A DNA stretch of 64,000 nt, from positions 310,001 to 374,000 of the forward strand of contig JADJPJ010000089.1 of assembly GCA_016713325.1 (NCBI GenBank). Direction: 5' to 3'. Source of the stretch: Candidatus Flexifilum affinis. Its GTDB lineage: Bacteria > Chloroflexota > Anaerolineae > Aggregatilineales > Phototrophicaceae. Shown one piece after another: positions 9,030 through 17,169 of this stretch (positions are counted from its first letter, which is position 1; each line of letters starts with the position of its first letter). A program made the translations under genes and the position numbers. The notes under the pieces were generated by a model. It had not been told where the DNA came from and did no database searches. It was given only the letters and a program-made list of their open reading frames with translations.

Positions 9030-9203
9030 CAGGGCAAACGCATCAGATACCCCTGATAATTCAAGAAGGGACATTATGGCCCTGTAGGGGCGGTTCGTGA
9101 ACCGCCCGTTCGTGAATCGTCCGCCATCATGGGCGCATCGCGATGCGCCCCTACGCTACGTCTCGCTCATGAACGCATTGATGATTCTGATGCGTATGCC
9201 CTG
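9030..9203. repeat. MITE-like element with 18-bp terminal inverted repeats and two internal hairpins
   Basis: Ends 9030-9047 and 9186-9203 (CAGGGCAAACGCATCAGA against its complement) match at 17 of 18 positions. Inside are two strong hairpins, 9088-9107 (GGGCGGTTC/GAACCGCCC) and the perfect 20-bp palindrome 9131-9150, themselves bounded by GTAGGGGCG (9084) and CGCCCCTAC (9146). No coding capacity. This fills most of the 434-base gap between the TPR gene and the MFS gene. No clear target duplication is visible. Confidence 0.7.
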
Positions 9204-9254
9204 ATGAGAGGTGTGGATCTGTCCACGCCTCCCATCCCCGTCCGCTGAGGGGTC

Positions 9255-10856
9255 TCACTCTGAGGAACGGCGTACCACGGCGGGCAGCAGTCTGTAAGCG
9301 ATGATGGCCGAAACCAGGGTGACCGCTGCACCGAGCAACAGCGCCTGGCGGACGCCGTCGAGGAAGCCAGCATTGGACACGTCGATAATCTGTTGCGCCA
9401 GTGAGGCGAAGTCGTCGGGTATCTGCTCGGCGACGAGGTGGGCGCCCTGGATACTGCTGAGGATGGCTTCTCGGCCCGCTTCGGGGAATGTCGGCGGCAG
9501 GGCGTTGACCAGCGGCTCGACGCTGCCGCGGTAGATGGTGTTGAGAATGGTGCCCAGGACGGCGATGCCGAGCGCACCACCCAGTTGGCGGGTCATGTCG
9601 TTCATCGCGCTGCCAATGCCGGACTTGCGCACCGGGATGCTTTGCATGATCGAATTGGTGGCCGGGCTGACTACCAGCGAAATCCCTGCGGCGAATGTCA
9701 CCTGACCGATGACGAGCAGCAGGTAGGACGTCGTCGGGCTGAAGATGAAGGCATAGTAGGTCAGGGCTGCCGTCACCAGCAGTGAACCAAGCGCCACCGT
9801 CTTCTTGGTGCCGATGCGCGACGCGACACGCGCCGAGTTGACTCCGCCGATCATGAGGGTGATGGCCACTGGCAGGGCCGCCGCCCCGGCAACCACAGGC
9901 TCGTAACCGAGTACCGACTGAAAGAACTGCGTCTGGAAGAAGGTCAGCCCAAACAGGCTGAAGGTCATCATGACCAGCGCGATGTTGGCGATAGTGAATG
10001 ATGGATTGCGGAAGAAGCGCATTGGCAGCATGGCATTCGGCGTTCGCAGCTCCCACAGAATGAAGAGCGTGAGTAGCACCGCCGCAATGCCGAATGAAGC
10101 CAGAATACTGGGATCTCCCCACCCGTGTTCGCCGGCGCCGATGATGCCGTAGATCAGGGCGAACAGGCCGGAGATCGACAGCAGCACGCCGGGAATGTCG
10201 GGACGGGGCGCAGTATCGTCGCGCGATTCGCTGATGTACAGCGCAGTGCCGATTAAGGCGAACACCACGACCGGGATATTGACGAGGAAGACGGACTCCC
10301 AGGCGAAGAACTTGAGCAGCGCGCCGCCGGTGATCGGGCCGATGCCCACGCCGAGGCCGAAAATGGCCGCCCAGATGGCGAAGGCGCGGGCGCGCTCGGC
10401 GCGAGGGAAGGTCGCGCTGATGATCGATAAGGTGGAGGGCATGATGATGGCGCCGCCGATGCCGGTGAAGCCGCGGGCCAGGATGAGCTGACTTGTCGTG
10501 GTAGAGAGCGCGCAGGCGACGGAGCCGAGGCCGAACAGTGCCACGCCGATCATCAGAGCGCGCCTACGGCCGATCCGGTCGCTGAATGCGCCCATGGTGA
10601 GCAGCAGGGAGGCGAACACCAGCACGTAGGAGTCGATGATCCATTGAAGGTCGCCGGCGCTGGCGTTGAGCGCCCGAGAAATCGAGGGTAGAGCGACGTT
10701 GAGGATGGTGTTGTCGAGCGAAATGACCAGCAGCGCTACGGCAATCACGGCCAGCGCGCGCCAGCGGTTGGCATAGGCGGCAGGGGAGATGCCTTCCAGA
10801 GGATCGGAAACTCCCGGCTGCTCCTGGATCGCGACAGAAGAAACCGTACTCGTCAT
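9255..10856 (-). CDS. MFS multidrug exporter, DHA2 (14-TM, EmrB/QacA) family
   Basis: A 533-residue drug:H+ antiporter of the 14-helix type. Helix 1 carries LVISLDNTILNVALPSI (motif D1 of DHA2 exporters), the loop 2-3 motif reads GAFSDRIGRRRAL (motif A) and helix 5 has FGLGVGIGPITGG (motif C). A long extracytoplasmic loop lies between the last two helices, as usual. Start: an earlier ATG at 10880 is open, but GAGGAAAAT directly precedes ATG at 10856. Probably expels toxic compounds at the inner membrane. It stands next to a second MFS gene in the same direction (84-base gap), but they need not work together. Confidence 0.9.
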   Translation of the reverse strand: MTSTVSSVAIQEQPGVSDPLEGISPAAYANRWRALAVIAVALLVISLDNTILNVALPSISRALNASAGDLQWIIDSYVLVFASLLLTMGAFSDRIGRRRALMIGVALFGLGSVACALSTTTSQLILARGFTGIGGAIIMPSTLSIISATFPRAERARAFAIWAAIFGLGVGIGPITGGALLKFFAWESVFLVNIPVVVFALIGTALYISESRDDTAPRPDIPGVLLSISGLFALIYGIIGAGEHGWGDPSILASFGIAAVLLTLFILWELRTPNAMLPMRFFRNPSFTIANIALVMMTFSLFGLTFFQTQFFQSVLGYEPVVAGAAALPVAITLMIGGVNSARVASRIGTKKTVALGSLLVTAALTYYAFIFSPTTSYLLLVIGQVTFAAGISLVVSPATNSIMQSIPVRKSGIGSAMNDMTRQLGGALGIAVLGTILNTIYRGSVEPLVNALPPTFPEAGREAILSSIQGAHLVAEQIPDDFASLAQQIIDVSNAGFLDGVRQALLLGAAVTLVSAIIAYRLLPAVVRRSSE

Positions 10857-10940
10857 ATTTTCCTCGTGCAATGCGAACAAGATCTGGAGGCCGGCAGAGT
10901 TGGATGTCTTACGCGATCTGCCGGCCGAAACGAAGTCAGC

Positions 10941-12182
10941 TCAGGCAGTCTGTGGCGCGGGCTTCGGCTGACGCGCGCTAATCGAGATGCCCAGGCTGAA
11001 CATCACGGCCATCAGTCCCAGGATCGAGGCCGAGGCAAAGACCAGGTGGTAGTCGCCCAGCACTTCGCGGAAGAATCCACCGGTGTAGCTGGCCAGACCG
11101 CCGCCGATCATGTGCGCGAAGTAGATCCAGCCGTATATGGCCCCAAGCGATTTGCGTCCGAAGCGCTGCGCCGTGAGGTTGACCGTTGGCGGCACGGTCG
11201 CCACCCAGTCCAGACCATAGACCAGTGAGAAGACCAGCATGTTCTGCATATCGTAGATGAAGGGCAGGGCGACGAGCGAGATGGCGCGCATCCCGTAGTA
11301 CATCGCCAGCAGCTTGCGGTTGTCGACGCGGTCAGTCAGCCAGCCGCTCGCCGTCGTGCCGATGATGTTCATCGCGCCCATGAAAGCGATCGCCCAGGAG
11401 ATCTCGACTTTTTCAAACCCGTGTTCCAGTGAATGGGGTAGAACGTGGGTCGTGATCAGCCCAACGGTCGTGTAGCCGCAGACGAAGAAGCTGCCGGCCA
11501 GCAGCCAGAAGTCGCGCGTGCGGAGGGCTTCGCGCATGGGCGTCGAACGGCTGTCGATGCTGAGGGTCGCGGCGCTCGCCTTGCCGATCGCTGTCGTACC
11601 CGCTTCTTCCGGGGTGTTACGCATCAGAAACAGGGTTGGCACCAGGATTCCGGCAATCAGGATGCCCAGCGTGGCGAAGATGCCCTGCCAGCCCGCGTAG
11701 AATTCCAGCCCGATCAGCGCGGGGAGGAAGAGGAGCTGCCCGGCGGCGGAGGCGCTGCTGAAGACCCCGAGCGCCAGACCTCGTTGCTGGTTGAACCAGC
11801 GAAGGGCGACCGTGCCGCCCAGTGTCCCAGCGACCGCCCCGGTGCCGATGCCGATGATCAGCCCCCAGTAGAGGTGGAACTGCCAGAGCTGGGTCATGGT
11901 CAGGAGAAGCGTCAACCCGATGGCGATCAGGACCAGACCGCCGAGCAGCAAACGACGCGGGCCATAGCGGTCGATCAGCGTTCCGCCGATAGGTGCTCCC
12001 AACCCGAAGAAGACCAGGCTGATGGCGAATGCGAACGAAATGCTGGCACGGTCCCAACCGAACTGGGCTTCGAGCGGCTCGAAGAGGATGCTAGTGGCGT
12101 TGCGCACGCCCGCGGAGAGCAGCAGTCCCAGAAACGTGACGAAGACGATTACCCAGGCATAATGGAAGCGACGGTTGGTCAT
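10941..12182 (-). CDS. MFS transporter, 12-TM, monocarboxylate/oxalate-formate type
   Basis: A 413-residue 12-helix transporter. It begins RRFHYAWVIVFVTFLGLLL, the start typical of the OFA/MCT branch of the major facilitator superfamily (oxalate:formate antiporter and monocarboxylate carriers). The RDFWLLAGSFFVCGYTTVGLI segment after the central loop and GWLTDRVDNRKLL in the second half agree. Likely carries a small organic acid across the inner membrane; substrate unknown. The frame is open 23 codons upstream of the chosen ATG at 12182, but those residues are hydrophilic and unlike the family. Upstream lies the divergently oriented end of no gene; the sigma factor gene precedes it on the same strand. 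Confidence 0.85.
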   Translation of the reverse strand: MTNRRFHYAWVIVFVTFLGLLLSAGVRNATSILFEPLEAQFGWDRASISFAFAISLVFFGLGAPIGGTLIDRYGPRRLLLGGLVLIAIGLTLLLTMTQLWQFHLYWGLIIGIGTGAVAGTLGGTVALRWFNQQRGLALGVFSSASAAGQLLFLPALIGLEFYAGWQGIFATLGILIAGILVPTLFLMRNTPEEAGTTAIGKASAATLSIDSRSTPMREALRTRDFWLLAGSFFVCGYTTVGLITTHVLPHSLEHGFEKVEISWAIAFMGAMNIIGTTASGWLTDRVDNRKLLAMYYGMRAISLVALPFIYDMQNMLVFSLVYGLDWVATVPPTVNLTAQRFGRKSLGAIYGWIYFAHMIGGGLASYTGGFFREVLGDYHLVFASASILGLMAVMFSLGISISARQPKPAPQTA

Positions 12183-12307
12183 TTGAGGCGTCCAGACAGA
12201 TTGTGAAACGTGAAACGTTTGATGCGCATCATCATAGCGAACGGAGACCACGGCTGGATAGCTCCAATTGAGTAGCTGGCACTAACGAGCAGTCTATCGA
12301 CGCGCCG

Positions 12308-13291
12308 TCAAACCGTGGTGGGCAGCGAAAAACATGCGACCAGGGCAGGGTCGCGAAAGGTGATTATGTCGGCGATCTGGCCCCCATATAAGGTCAAGAC
12401 CTGGATCCCATACGCCCGGTGGGTGCCGTCTTCCGCGATTCGGTAGAGTCCGTAAGCGATCTGCCCATTGGCGCGGGTGGGCATCAGTCGCCATCGACCG
12501 TTGGCCGGTCCGGCGAAGATCGTCTTCGAAATCAACTGGCGAATGTTGTCCCGACCGCGATACCAGGAGGGAATAGGCGGCATGCTGAAGGTGGCATCGT
12601 CGCGCAAAAGCCCGATCAGGCCCTCGACGTCGGCTGTCTCCCAGGCTCGAACGTACTGCTCGAGTTGGGTGCTGAGGGCCGCATCCAGCACCTGAGGAGT
12701 CTCGTAGAGACGGTGAGTACGGCTCACTTCGAGGGCAGTCCGCGCGCGATGCAGAGCGCTTTTGACCGCCGAGACCGTGGTGTCGAGCAAGTCGGCGATT
12801 TCGGCCGCGCGCCAGTCCAGCACATCGCTGAGCAGCAGGACGGCGCGCTGGCGGGGCGGAAGCTGCTGCAGCGCGGCCATGAAAGCGATCGTGATGGTTT
12901 CGCGCTTGAGCATATCCTGTTCCGGGTGACGGTCTGATCGCTCCAGAAGGTCGTCCGGATAGGGTTCCATCCATATCGGTTCGGGAATGGCGGGCGGGAT
13001 CGGGTCTGCTGAGCTGGATTCGTCCTCGAAGGTAAGCGGGATGACCCGCCGTCGCCGCTTTTTGAGGGCGTCCAGGCAGGCATTCGTGGCGATGCGATAG
13101 AGCCAGGCGCGCAGCGAAACATTCTCGGCAAAGGTCTCGCGGCGCTTCCAGGCGCGCAGAAAAGTCTCCTGCACCATATCTTCCGCGTCGTGAATCGAGC
13201 CGAGCATGCGGTAGCAGTGCGCCTGAAGCTCAGGGCGAAACGGCTCGACACGGGCGCCGAAGTCCTGCTGACTCAGATGGTCGAGCCTCAC
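12308..13291 (-). CDS. ECF sigma factor with C-terminal SnoaL-like domain (SigG/SigJ type)
   Basis: A 327-residue sigma-70 family factor. Region 2 includes LQAHCYRMLGSIHDAEDMVQETFLRAW (positions about 24-50) and SLRAWLYRIATNACLDAL; region 4 is LPPRQRAVLLLSDVLDW...IADLLDTTVSAVKSALHRAR. The last 120 residues form an NTF2/SnoaL-like domain (YVRAWETADVEGLIGLL, MPPIPSWYRG). Such sigma factors usually lack a separate anti-sigma factor and are controlled by this built-in domain. No anti-sigma gene is adjacent, in agreement. Start: GTG at 13291 follows AGGGAG at good spacing; an ATG 51 bases further upstream is open. An SRPBCC-domain gene is divergent, a plausible target. Confidence 0.88.
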   Translation of the reverse strand: MRLDHLSQQDFGARVEPFRPELQAHCYRMLGSIHDAEDMVQETFLRAWKRRETFAENVSLRAWLYRIATNACLDALKKRRRRVIPLTFEDESSSADPIPPAIPEPIWMEPYPDDLLERSDRHPEQDMLKRETITIAFMAALQQLPPRQRAVLLLSDVLDWRAAEIADLLDTTVSAVKSALHRARTALEVSRTHRLYETPQVLDAALSTQLEQYVRAWETADVEGLIGLLRDDATFSMPPIPSWYRGRDNIRQLISKTIFAGPANGRWRLMPTRANGQIAYGLYRIAEDGTHRAYGIQVLTLYGGQIADIITFRDPALVACFSLPTTV

Positions 13292-13435
13292 GAGTTTGCA
13301 CTCCCTGTTCGTGTCAGACAGCATCCATGCGGGTTCGGACATTCAAACACCAGTATATGAGGTTTTCCGATCAGCGCATCCTTTGGAGCCCGTGCGTCGT
13401 TCTATGAACGTTCTCCATCATTGAAAGGAGCAGGT

Positions 13436-13900
13436 ATGCAGTCTGACGGAAAAGCGTTCAAGACTCGGTCGCTGTTTCGCATGGAAGTGGGCGTGAGCAT
13501 TCGCATCAAGGCAGCGCCGGAGCGATTGTGGGCTGCCCTCACGAACGCCAGGGAGTTTCCCCGCTGGAATTCAACTGTGAACAGCATTGAAGGGACGATC
13601 GACCAGGGGAACACCATCGAGCTCAGGACCACCGCCGTGCCAGACCGAACCTTCAAGCTTCGGATCACGACGTTCAGGCCGAATGCCGAACTGGTCTGGC
13701 AGGATGGACGCGCGCCCATGTTCACCGGCGTACGACGCTATACCCTGACGCCTGAAAAGGATGGGTTCACCACCTTCACGATGGTGGAGACGTTCGCCGG
13801 CTTCATGCTTCCGATGATTGCCGGTTCGCTTCCTGACTTCCAGCCCACCTTTGAACGCTATGCCGCTGATTTGAAAGCAGAGGCAGAACGAGCCCGGTAG
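13436..13900 (+). CDS. SRPBCC (START-like) family protein
   Basis: A 154-residue protein with the START/polyketide-cyclase fold: VSIRIKAAPERLWAALTNA at the start, the WNSTVNSIEG strand, GNTIELRTTAVPDRTFKLRI in the middle and a long C-terminal helix (DFQPTFERYAADLKAEAERA). These domains bind hydrophobic ligands. Start ATG at 13436 has AGGAG 8 bases upstream; a TTG 15 bases earlier overlaps that ribosome site. Divergent from the ECF sigma gene with 144 bases between, so it may belong to its regulon (inference). Confidence 0.8.
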   Translation: MQSDGKAFKTRSLFRMEVGVSIRIKAAPERLWAALTNAREFPRWNSTVNSIEGTIDQGNTIELRTTAVPDRTFKLRITTFRPNAELVWQDGRAPMFTGVRRYTLTPEKDGFTTFTMVETFAGFMLPMIAGSLPDFQPTFERYAADLKAEAERAR

Positions 13901-13991
13901 CACCAACAGGCAAATCCCTGTAAAGTGACACATGCATCAGCAACATTTCACCTGAGGTTCCTGAACTTTGAATTGTGAGGATGACGACGCA

Positions 13992-14411
13992 ATGGCCACC
14001 CCCAACTACAAAGGAAGCGGCACCAAGGAAGATCCCTGGGTTCTCCAGACCCCTCCGCTGACATCCGAATATACGCTGCACAAGGATGAAAGCCAGAACC
14101 CGCCGGTGCTGGTCTGCACAGTGGGAAAGACGGTTCTCCTGTACGACCTGCGCTGCATCGAGGACTTGCACAGGATGCTCAAGGACAAAGGCGACTGGAT
14201 CGACCTCGGCAGCGCCGACGAGCAGAAAGAGGCCAAGCCGGGCACGGTCGAGGCCTGGGGTCGCTCGCCGGAGAACCCGCTTGGCGGCTGGTATGGGCTG
14301 AAGAAGGGGCTGCGCGGGCGCTTCGGCATGTACATCCCACCGCTGCTGGAGCTGCTCGGCCTGGCTGAGGTGGAGCATAACGCACGCGGCAACCGGATGC
14401 GGGCGAAGTAA
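13992..14411 (+). CDS. Conserved hypothetical protein (DUF6855-like)
   Basis: A 139-residue soluble protein without signal peptide or membrane segment. It contains GTKEDPWVLQTPPLTSEYT, VCTVGKTVLLYDLRC, LHRMLKDKGDWIDLG, and the highly regular WYGLKKGLRGRFGMYIPPLL segment. I recognise this as a widespread conserved family, which I believe is DUF6855, of unknown function. The start ATG at 13992 agrees with the family beginning and has GAGG about 12 bases upstream; an in-frame TTG at 13968 is less likely. Ends 15 bases before a strong shared terminator. Confidence 0.75.
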   Translation: MATPNYKGSGTKEDPWVLQTPPLTSEYTLHKDESQNPPVLVCTVGKTVLLYDLRCIEDLHRMLKDKGDWIDLGSADEQKEAKPGTVEAWGRSPENPLGGWYGLKKGLRGRFGMYIPPLLELLGLAEVEHNARGNRMRAK

Positions 14412-14426
14412 CTGCACCCTATGAGC

Positions 14427-14464
14427 GGCTGCACCCCATCATTGCGCACAGATGGGGTGCAGCC
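14427..14464. terminator. Bidirectional terminator hairpin
   Basis: Perfect 14-base arms GGCTGCACCCCATC and GATGGGGTGCAGCC with a 10-base loop, exactly between the convergent DUF6855-like and dioxygenase genes. No strong T run on either side. Confidence 0.75.
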
Positions 14465-14509
14465 AAACGCGGGCAGTGACCGGCACCACGGGCTGGCAAT
14501 TGTCCGAAC

Positions 14510-15358
14510 CTAAGGTCGGCCCGGCCCTCGATTGCCGGCGCCGTCATCCGCGCCAACGCTCTCGTCGGCCAGATCCATGCCGATGTCGAACGTGGCGCTC
14601 ATCCCCTCTAACACACCGAGTTCCTCGAGTTCAGTTTCCGTCAGCGGCGCCAGAGTCACCGTGAGCTGCCCATCGCTTTGCTGGAAGATCCCATCGCGGC
14701 TGTTCGGCGTATCAGGCGAGCCTTTGTCGGCATAGGGCTCCTGTATGTAGATCCCGGCGATCTGGTCGGGGTCGAAGAAGAGCTGGGAGGTGAACTCATA
14801 GCCCTGTTCACTTTCGGGATCGGTGCGGATCTTGAAGTGGATGTGCACCGCGCGGCCGGAATACCAGCCTGGCACGATCGTGAGAAACTCCGCCACGCCA
14901 CTTTCGTCGGTGATCTGGTAGCCGCGAAGCCACATCTGCCCGGAGGTGTCGAAGCTGCGATCCTGAACGCCGGAGTAGACCCCATCGGCATCGCAGTGCC
15001 AGACGTCGACCTGAGCGCCGGCCAGCGGCGAGCATGCCCCTCCGGTGACGTCGGATACGCGATAAACGAGACGCAGCGGCAGGCCTTCCTTAATCGAATC
15101 ATCGCTGGGATCGACCCGGAGATCACGGCGATTCAATTGGCCATCGACGAAGTATGGGCCCTCCGTCAATTCCGGCCGCACGACGCAGGCAGGAATTGCT
15201 GTCGCGGATGGGGTGGTGGTCGCTGTCTGCGCCAGGACGAATTGGGGCAGGCTGAGACCCGCCACAAGCGCTGCACTGCCGCCGCCAAGCAGCTTCAGGA
15301 TTTCTCGACGACTGAGGATGCGACCGACGGGCTGATCGTCATCGTGTATTTCAAACAT
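14510..15358 (-). CDS. Tat-exported intradiol ring-cleavage dioxygenase-like protein
   Basis: A 282-residue protein. A twin-arginine leader SRREILKLLGGGSAAL (about residues 17-32 of the protein) is followed by a hydrophobic stretch and LAQTAT, a likely cleavage region. The mature part has the protocatechuate/catechol 1,2-dioxygenase core: LTEGPYFVD, VDVWHCDADGVYS, and WYSGRAVHIHFKI containing the His ligands of non-haem Fe(III). It would cleave catechol-type rings between the hydroxyls, but outside the cytoplasm. No aromatic-degradation genes are nearby, so it may act on lignin-derived or humic material. ATG at 15358 has AGGGA 8 bases before it; a TTG seven codons earlier is open. Confidence 0.87.
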   Translation of the reverse strand: MFEIHDDDQPVGRILSRREILKLLGGGSAALVAGLSLPQFVLAQTATTTPSATAIPACVVRPELTEGPYFVDGQLNRRDLRVDPSDDSIKEGLPLRLVYRVSDVTGGACSPLAGAQVDVWHCDADGVYSGVQDRSFDTSGQMWLRGYQITDESGVAEFLTIVPGWYSGRAVHIHFKIRTDPESEQGYEFTSQLFFDPDQIAGIYIQEPYADKGSPDTPNSRDGIFQQSDGQLTVTLAPLTETELEELGVLEGMSATFDIGMDLADESVGADDGAGNRGPGRP

Positions 15359-15482
15359 CTTGTAGTCCCTGTTCTTCAATTGACCCCTTCAGACTACGAG
15401 GCATCTGTTAATTTTTGAAGTAGAGATTGCAAGAAGCTGCCTGCCGTTGCAGAACCGAATAAAGCGTGCCGGAAACGAAAAG

Positions 15483-15513
15483 CAGGCAGTGCGGTCGAGT
15501 GCCGCACTGCCTG
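15483..15513 (-). terminator. Intrinsic terminator of the small secreted protein gene
   Basis: Twelve-base perfect arms CAGGCAGTGCGG/CCGCACTGCCTG, 7-base loop; on the minus strand it is followed by a T-rich stretch (CTTTTCGTTT). It lies 56 bases beyond the stop at 15569 and separates that gene from the dioxygenase gene. Confidence 0.8.
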
Positions 15514-15568
15514 TGCCAAGGGGGGAATGGAGGGAAACTTTCGCTTTTCGCTGTAGACGTGGGTGCGT

Positions 15569-16024
15569 CTAGAAGTTCTTCTCCCACGTGAAGGTGTAGG
15601 CGCCGCCCGACAGGCTCGGAGCGCTGACCCAGAAGGAACCATCGTCCGAGTAGTTCAGCGAGTAGCCGCCCGTCTGCGCCAGGACGACATCGTCGGTGAT
15701 GGCGTCGGCGATCATGGCCTCGATGTCGTCGACGGAGACCTGGAAGACCTCATACGCGGCCTCGGCATCCTGATTCCAGATCATGACCTGCACAGCGCTG
15801 ATCACATCGACCTCGATGGGCCAGCCATTCTCGTCTTCATCCCAGATCGTCTCATGCAGTTCGTAGACGATGACCGGCGCGGCGGCATCATAGGCATTGA
15901 GGCGACCATCGGCGATCGGGGCGGGCGGCACATCTTCGCTGGTATCCGCTGCGGATACGCCGCCGAACGCGGCCGTGGCAAGCATGAGGATGGCGACGAA
16001 GGTGAGTCCGAGTTTCTTGAACAT
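15569..16024 (-). CDS. Small secreted acidic protein, unknown function
   Basis: A 151-residue protein with a clear Sec signal peptide (MFKKLGLTFVAILML, cleavage probably after GVSA). The mature part of about 125 residues is strongly acidic, rich in Asp, Glu, Ala, Trp and Tyr, without cysteines or an anchor. I do not recognise a family. It is framed by its own terminator and by a hairpin upstream, so it is a single-gene transcript. The upstream sequence GGAGACACTCCC gives a good ribosome site. It is exported; role unknown. Confidence 0.75.
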   Translation of the reverse strand: MFKKLGLTFVAILMLATAAFGGVSAADTSEDVPPAPIADGRLNAYDAAAPVIVYELHETIWDEDENGWPIEVDVISAVQVMIWNQDAEAAYEVFQVSVDDIEAMIADAITDDVVLAQTGGYSLNYSDDGSFWVSAPSLSGGAYTFTWEKNF

Positions 16025-16185
16025 GATGGGAGTGTCTCCTTACTGTACATCTGCGTCAGGTTGCTGTTGATCAGCTTGTCTGTAGGATGCCAGTAAGGCA
16101 TGGAGATCCGATGCAGGCGCCATGGGGTTTCTGTAATACTTTGTGGAGAATCTGTTGCCGCACAGGACGACCCTGGAAACGAGAA

Positions 16186-16214
16186 GCGCCGTCACCGGGA
16201 ACCGGGACGGCGCC
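16186..16214 (-). terminator. Hairpin, probable terminator of the PRC-barrel transcript
   Basis: Arms GCGCCGTC/GACGGCGC with an inner CCGG/CCGG extension; on the minus strand followed by TTCTCGTTTCC, similar to the tract after the neighbouring terminator. It lies between the MITE and the secreted-protein gene. Confidence 0.55.
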
Positions 16215-16244
16215 ATCGCCTGTGAAGGTGTGTCGAGCGCTAGA

Positions 16245-16382
16245 GGGTATCTGATAATTGCCCTTTTGCCTTCGTTGCGGCACAAAAACGCATCTTCGTA
16301 GGGACACGCTTCTACGTGTCCGCCGGTCCGGACGGCAAGAATGCCGTCCCTACGAGAGATCCGCCGAATATTCAGATACGCT
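16245..16382. mobile_element. MITE-like element flanked by CTAG target duplication
   Basis: Left end AGGGTATCTGATAATT (16245-16260) and right end, read in reverse as AGCGTATCTGAATATT (16367-16382), are terminal inverted repeats (13 of 16 identical). CTAG occurs directly outside both ends (16241-16244 and 16383-16386), the 4-bp duplication typical of IS5-type transposition. The 138-base body has two hairpins, 16303-16320 and 16330-16349, bounded by CGTAGGGAC/GTCCCTACG. It encodes nothing. The right CTAG supplies the stop codon of the PRC-barrel gene. Confidence 0.75.
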
Positions 16383-17018
16383 CTAGAACTCGCCGAGCCT
16401 TCTCAGAGTCTCCATGCTGACGGCCAGGTGAATGCTACTCTCGCTGGCCGACTCCACCCATGACGCCGGGATGAGCTTCTCCTCCGGGAAAATCAGACCC
16501 TGCGCAATCGAGAAATGGGTGACTTCGTTGGTGTTCGAATCCGTGTACACTTCTTGCACACGGCCGATCTGCTCGCCGTCGCTGCTGATGACATCGGCTC
16601 CCTGCTTGACGGCAACCGTATTGTCAGGGATGTTCTGCTCCTTGACGACGGGCGCAGGCGCCGGGACGATTGGTCCGTAGGCGCCCATCGCGCTCAACGG
16701 CGGATAGTAGTACACCGGCGCGTAGAAGGCCTGATCGTAGCCATCCCGAAGCTCTCCGTTGTCCGGTGAGAGGTAATACTCCTCTTCGTAAGGCGGGAAG
16801 TCATCAACTCCGCCGGTGCCTGGGGCGAGCTGCACGCGGTCCTCGTCCGCCACAGCGACGCTGTCGACCGGGATGACCTTGTCTTCTGTGAAGAGCAGTC
16901 CCTTCCGTACAACCAAACCGATGACCCGCCGCGCTCGCGGATCCAGCACAAATCGTTCAATCGTACCGAGTCGTTCGCCGTCAGCCGTGTAGACCATGGT
17001 GCCCTCTTTGAATTGCAT
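16383..17018 (-). CDS. Protein with two PRC-barrel / DUF2171-type domains
   Basis: A 211-residue protein with two similar halves. The first (about 1-70) reads MQFKEGTMVYTADGERLGTI...VIGLVVRKGLLFTEDKVIPVD and the second (about 135-205) VKQGADVISSDGEQIGRVQEV...EEKLIPASWV. Both match PRC-barrel folds known from photosynthetic reaction-centre H subunits and RimM-like proteins, here probably a stress-associated protein. A Tyr/Pro-rich linker (YAPVYYYPP) joins them. ATG at 17018 follows GGAGG; an earlier ATG is open. Its last codons and stop lie at a MITE insertion site, so the original C-terminus may have been altered. Confidence 0.82.
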   Translation of the reverse strand: MQFKEGTMVYTADGERLGTIERFVLDPRARRVIGLVVRKGLLFTEDKVIPVDSVAVADEDRVQLAPGTGGVDDFPPYEEEYYLSPDNGELRDGYDQAFYAPVYYYPPLSAMGAYGPIVPAPAPVVKEQNIPDNTVAVKQGADVISSDGEQIGRVQEVYTDSNTNEVTHFSIAQGLIFPEEKLIPASWVESASESSIHLAVSMETLRRLGEF

Positions 17019-17169
17019 GGAATGCCTCCATTGCACTCGTCCGGCTTACTCACCTCTATCCTAAAATTAGTTCCGCGGCAGATCATCGGCTGTGGGGCGT
17101 AGATATGGATGGGTCGGTTGGCCCGAAGTCATTTGGGTCACCTGTCTTGGGCTGGGGGTCGGGACTTGT

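Noticed and set aside
9151..10122. 323-codon minus-strand frame in the MFS/MITE area
   Set aside because: Out-of-frame shadow of the DHA2 transporter; composition rich in Arg, His and Gly without membrane helices.
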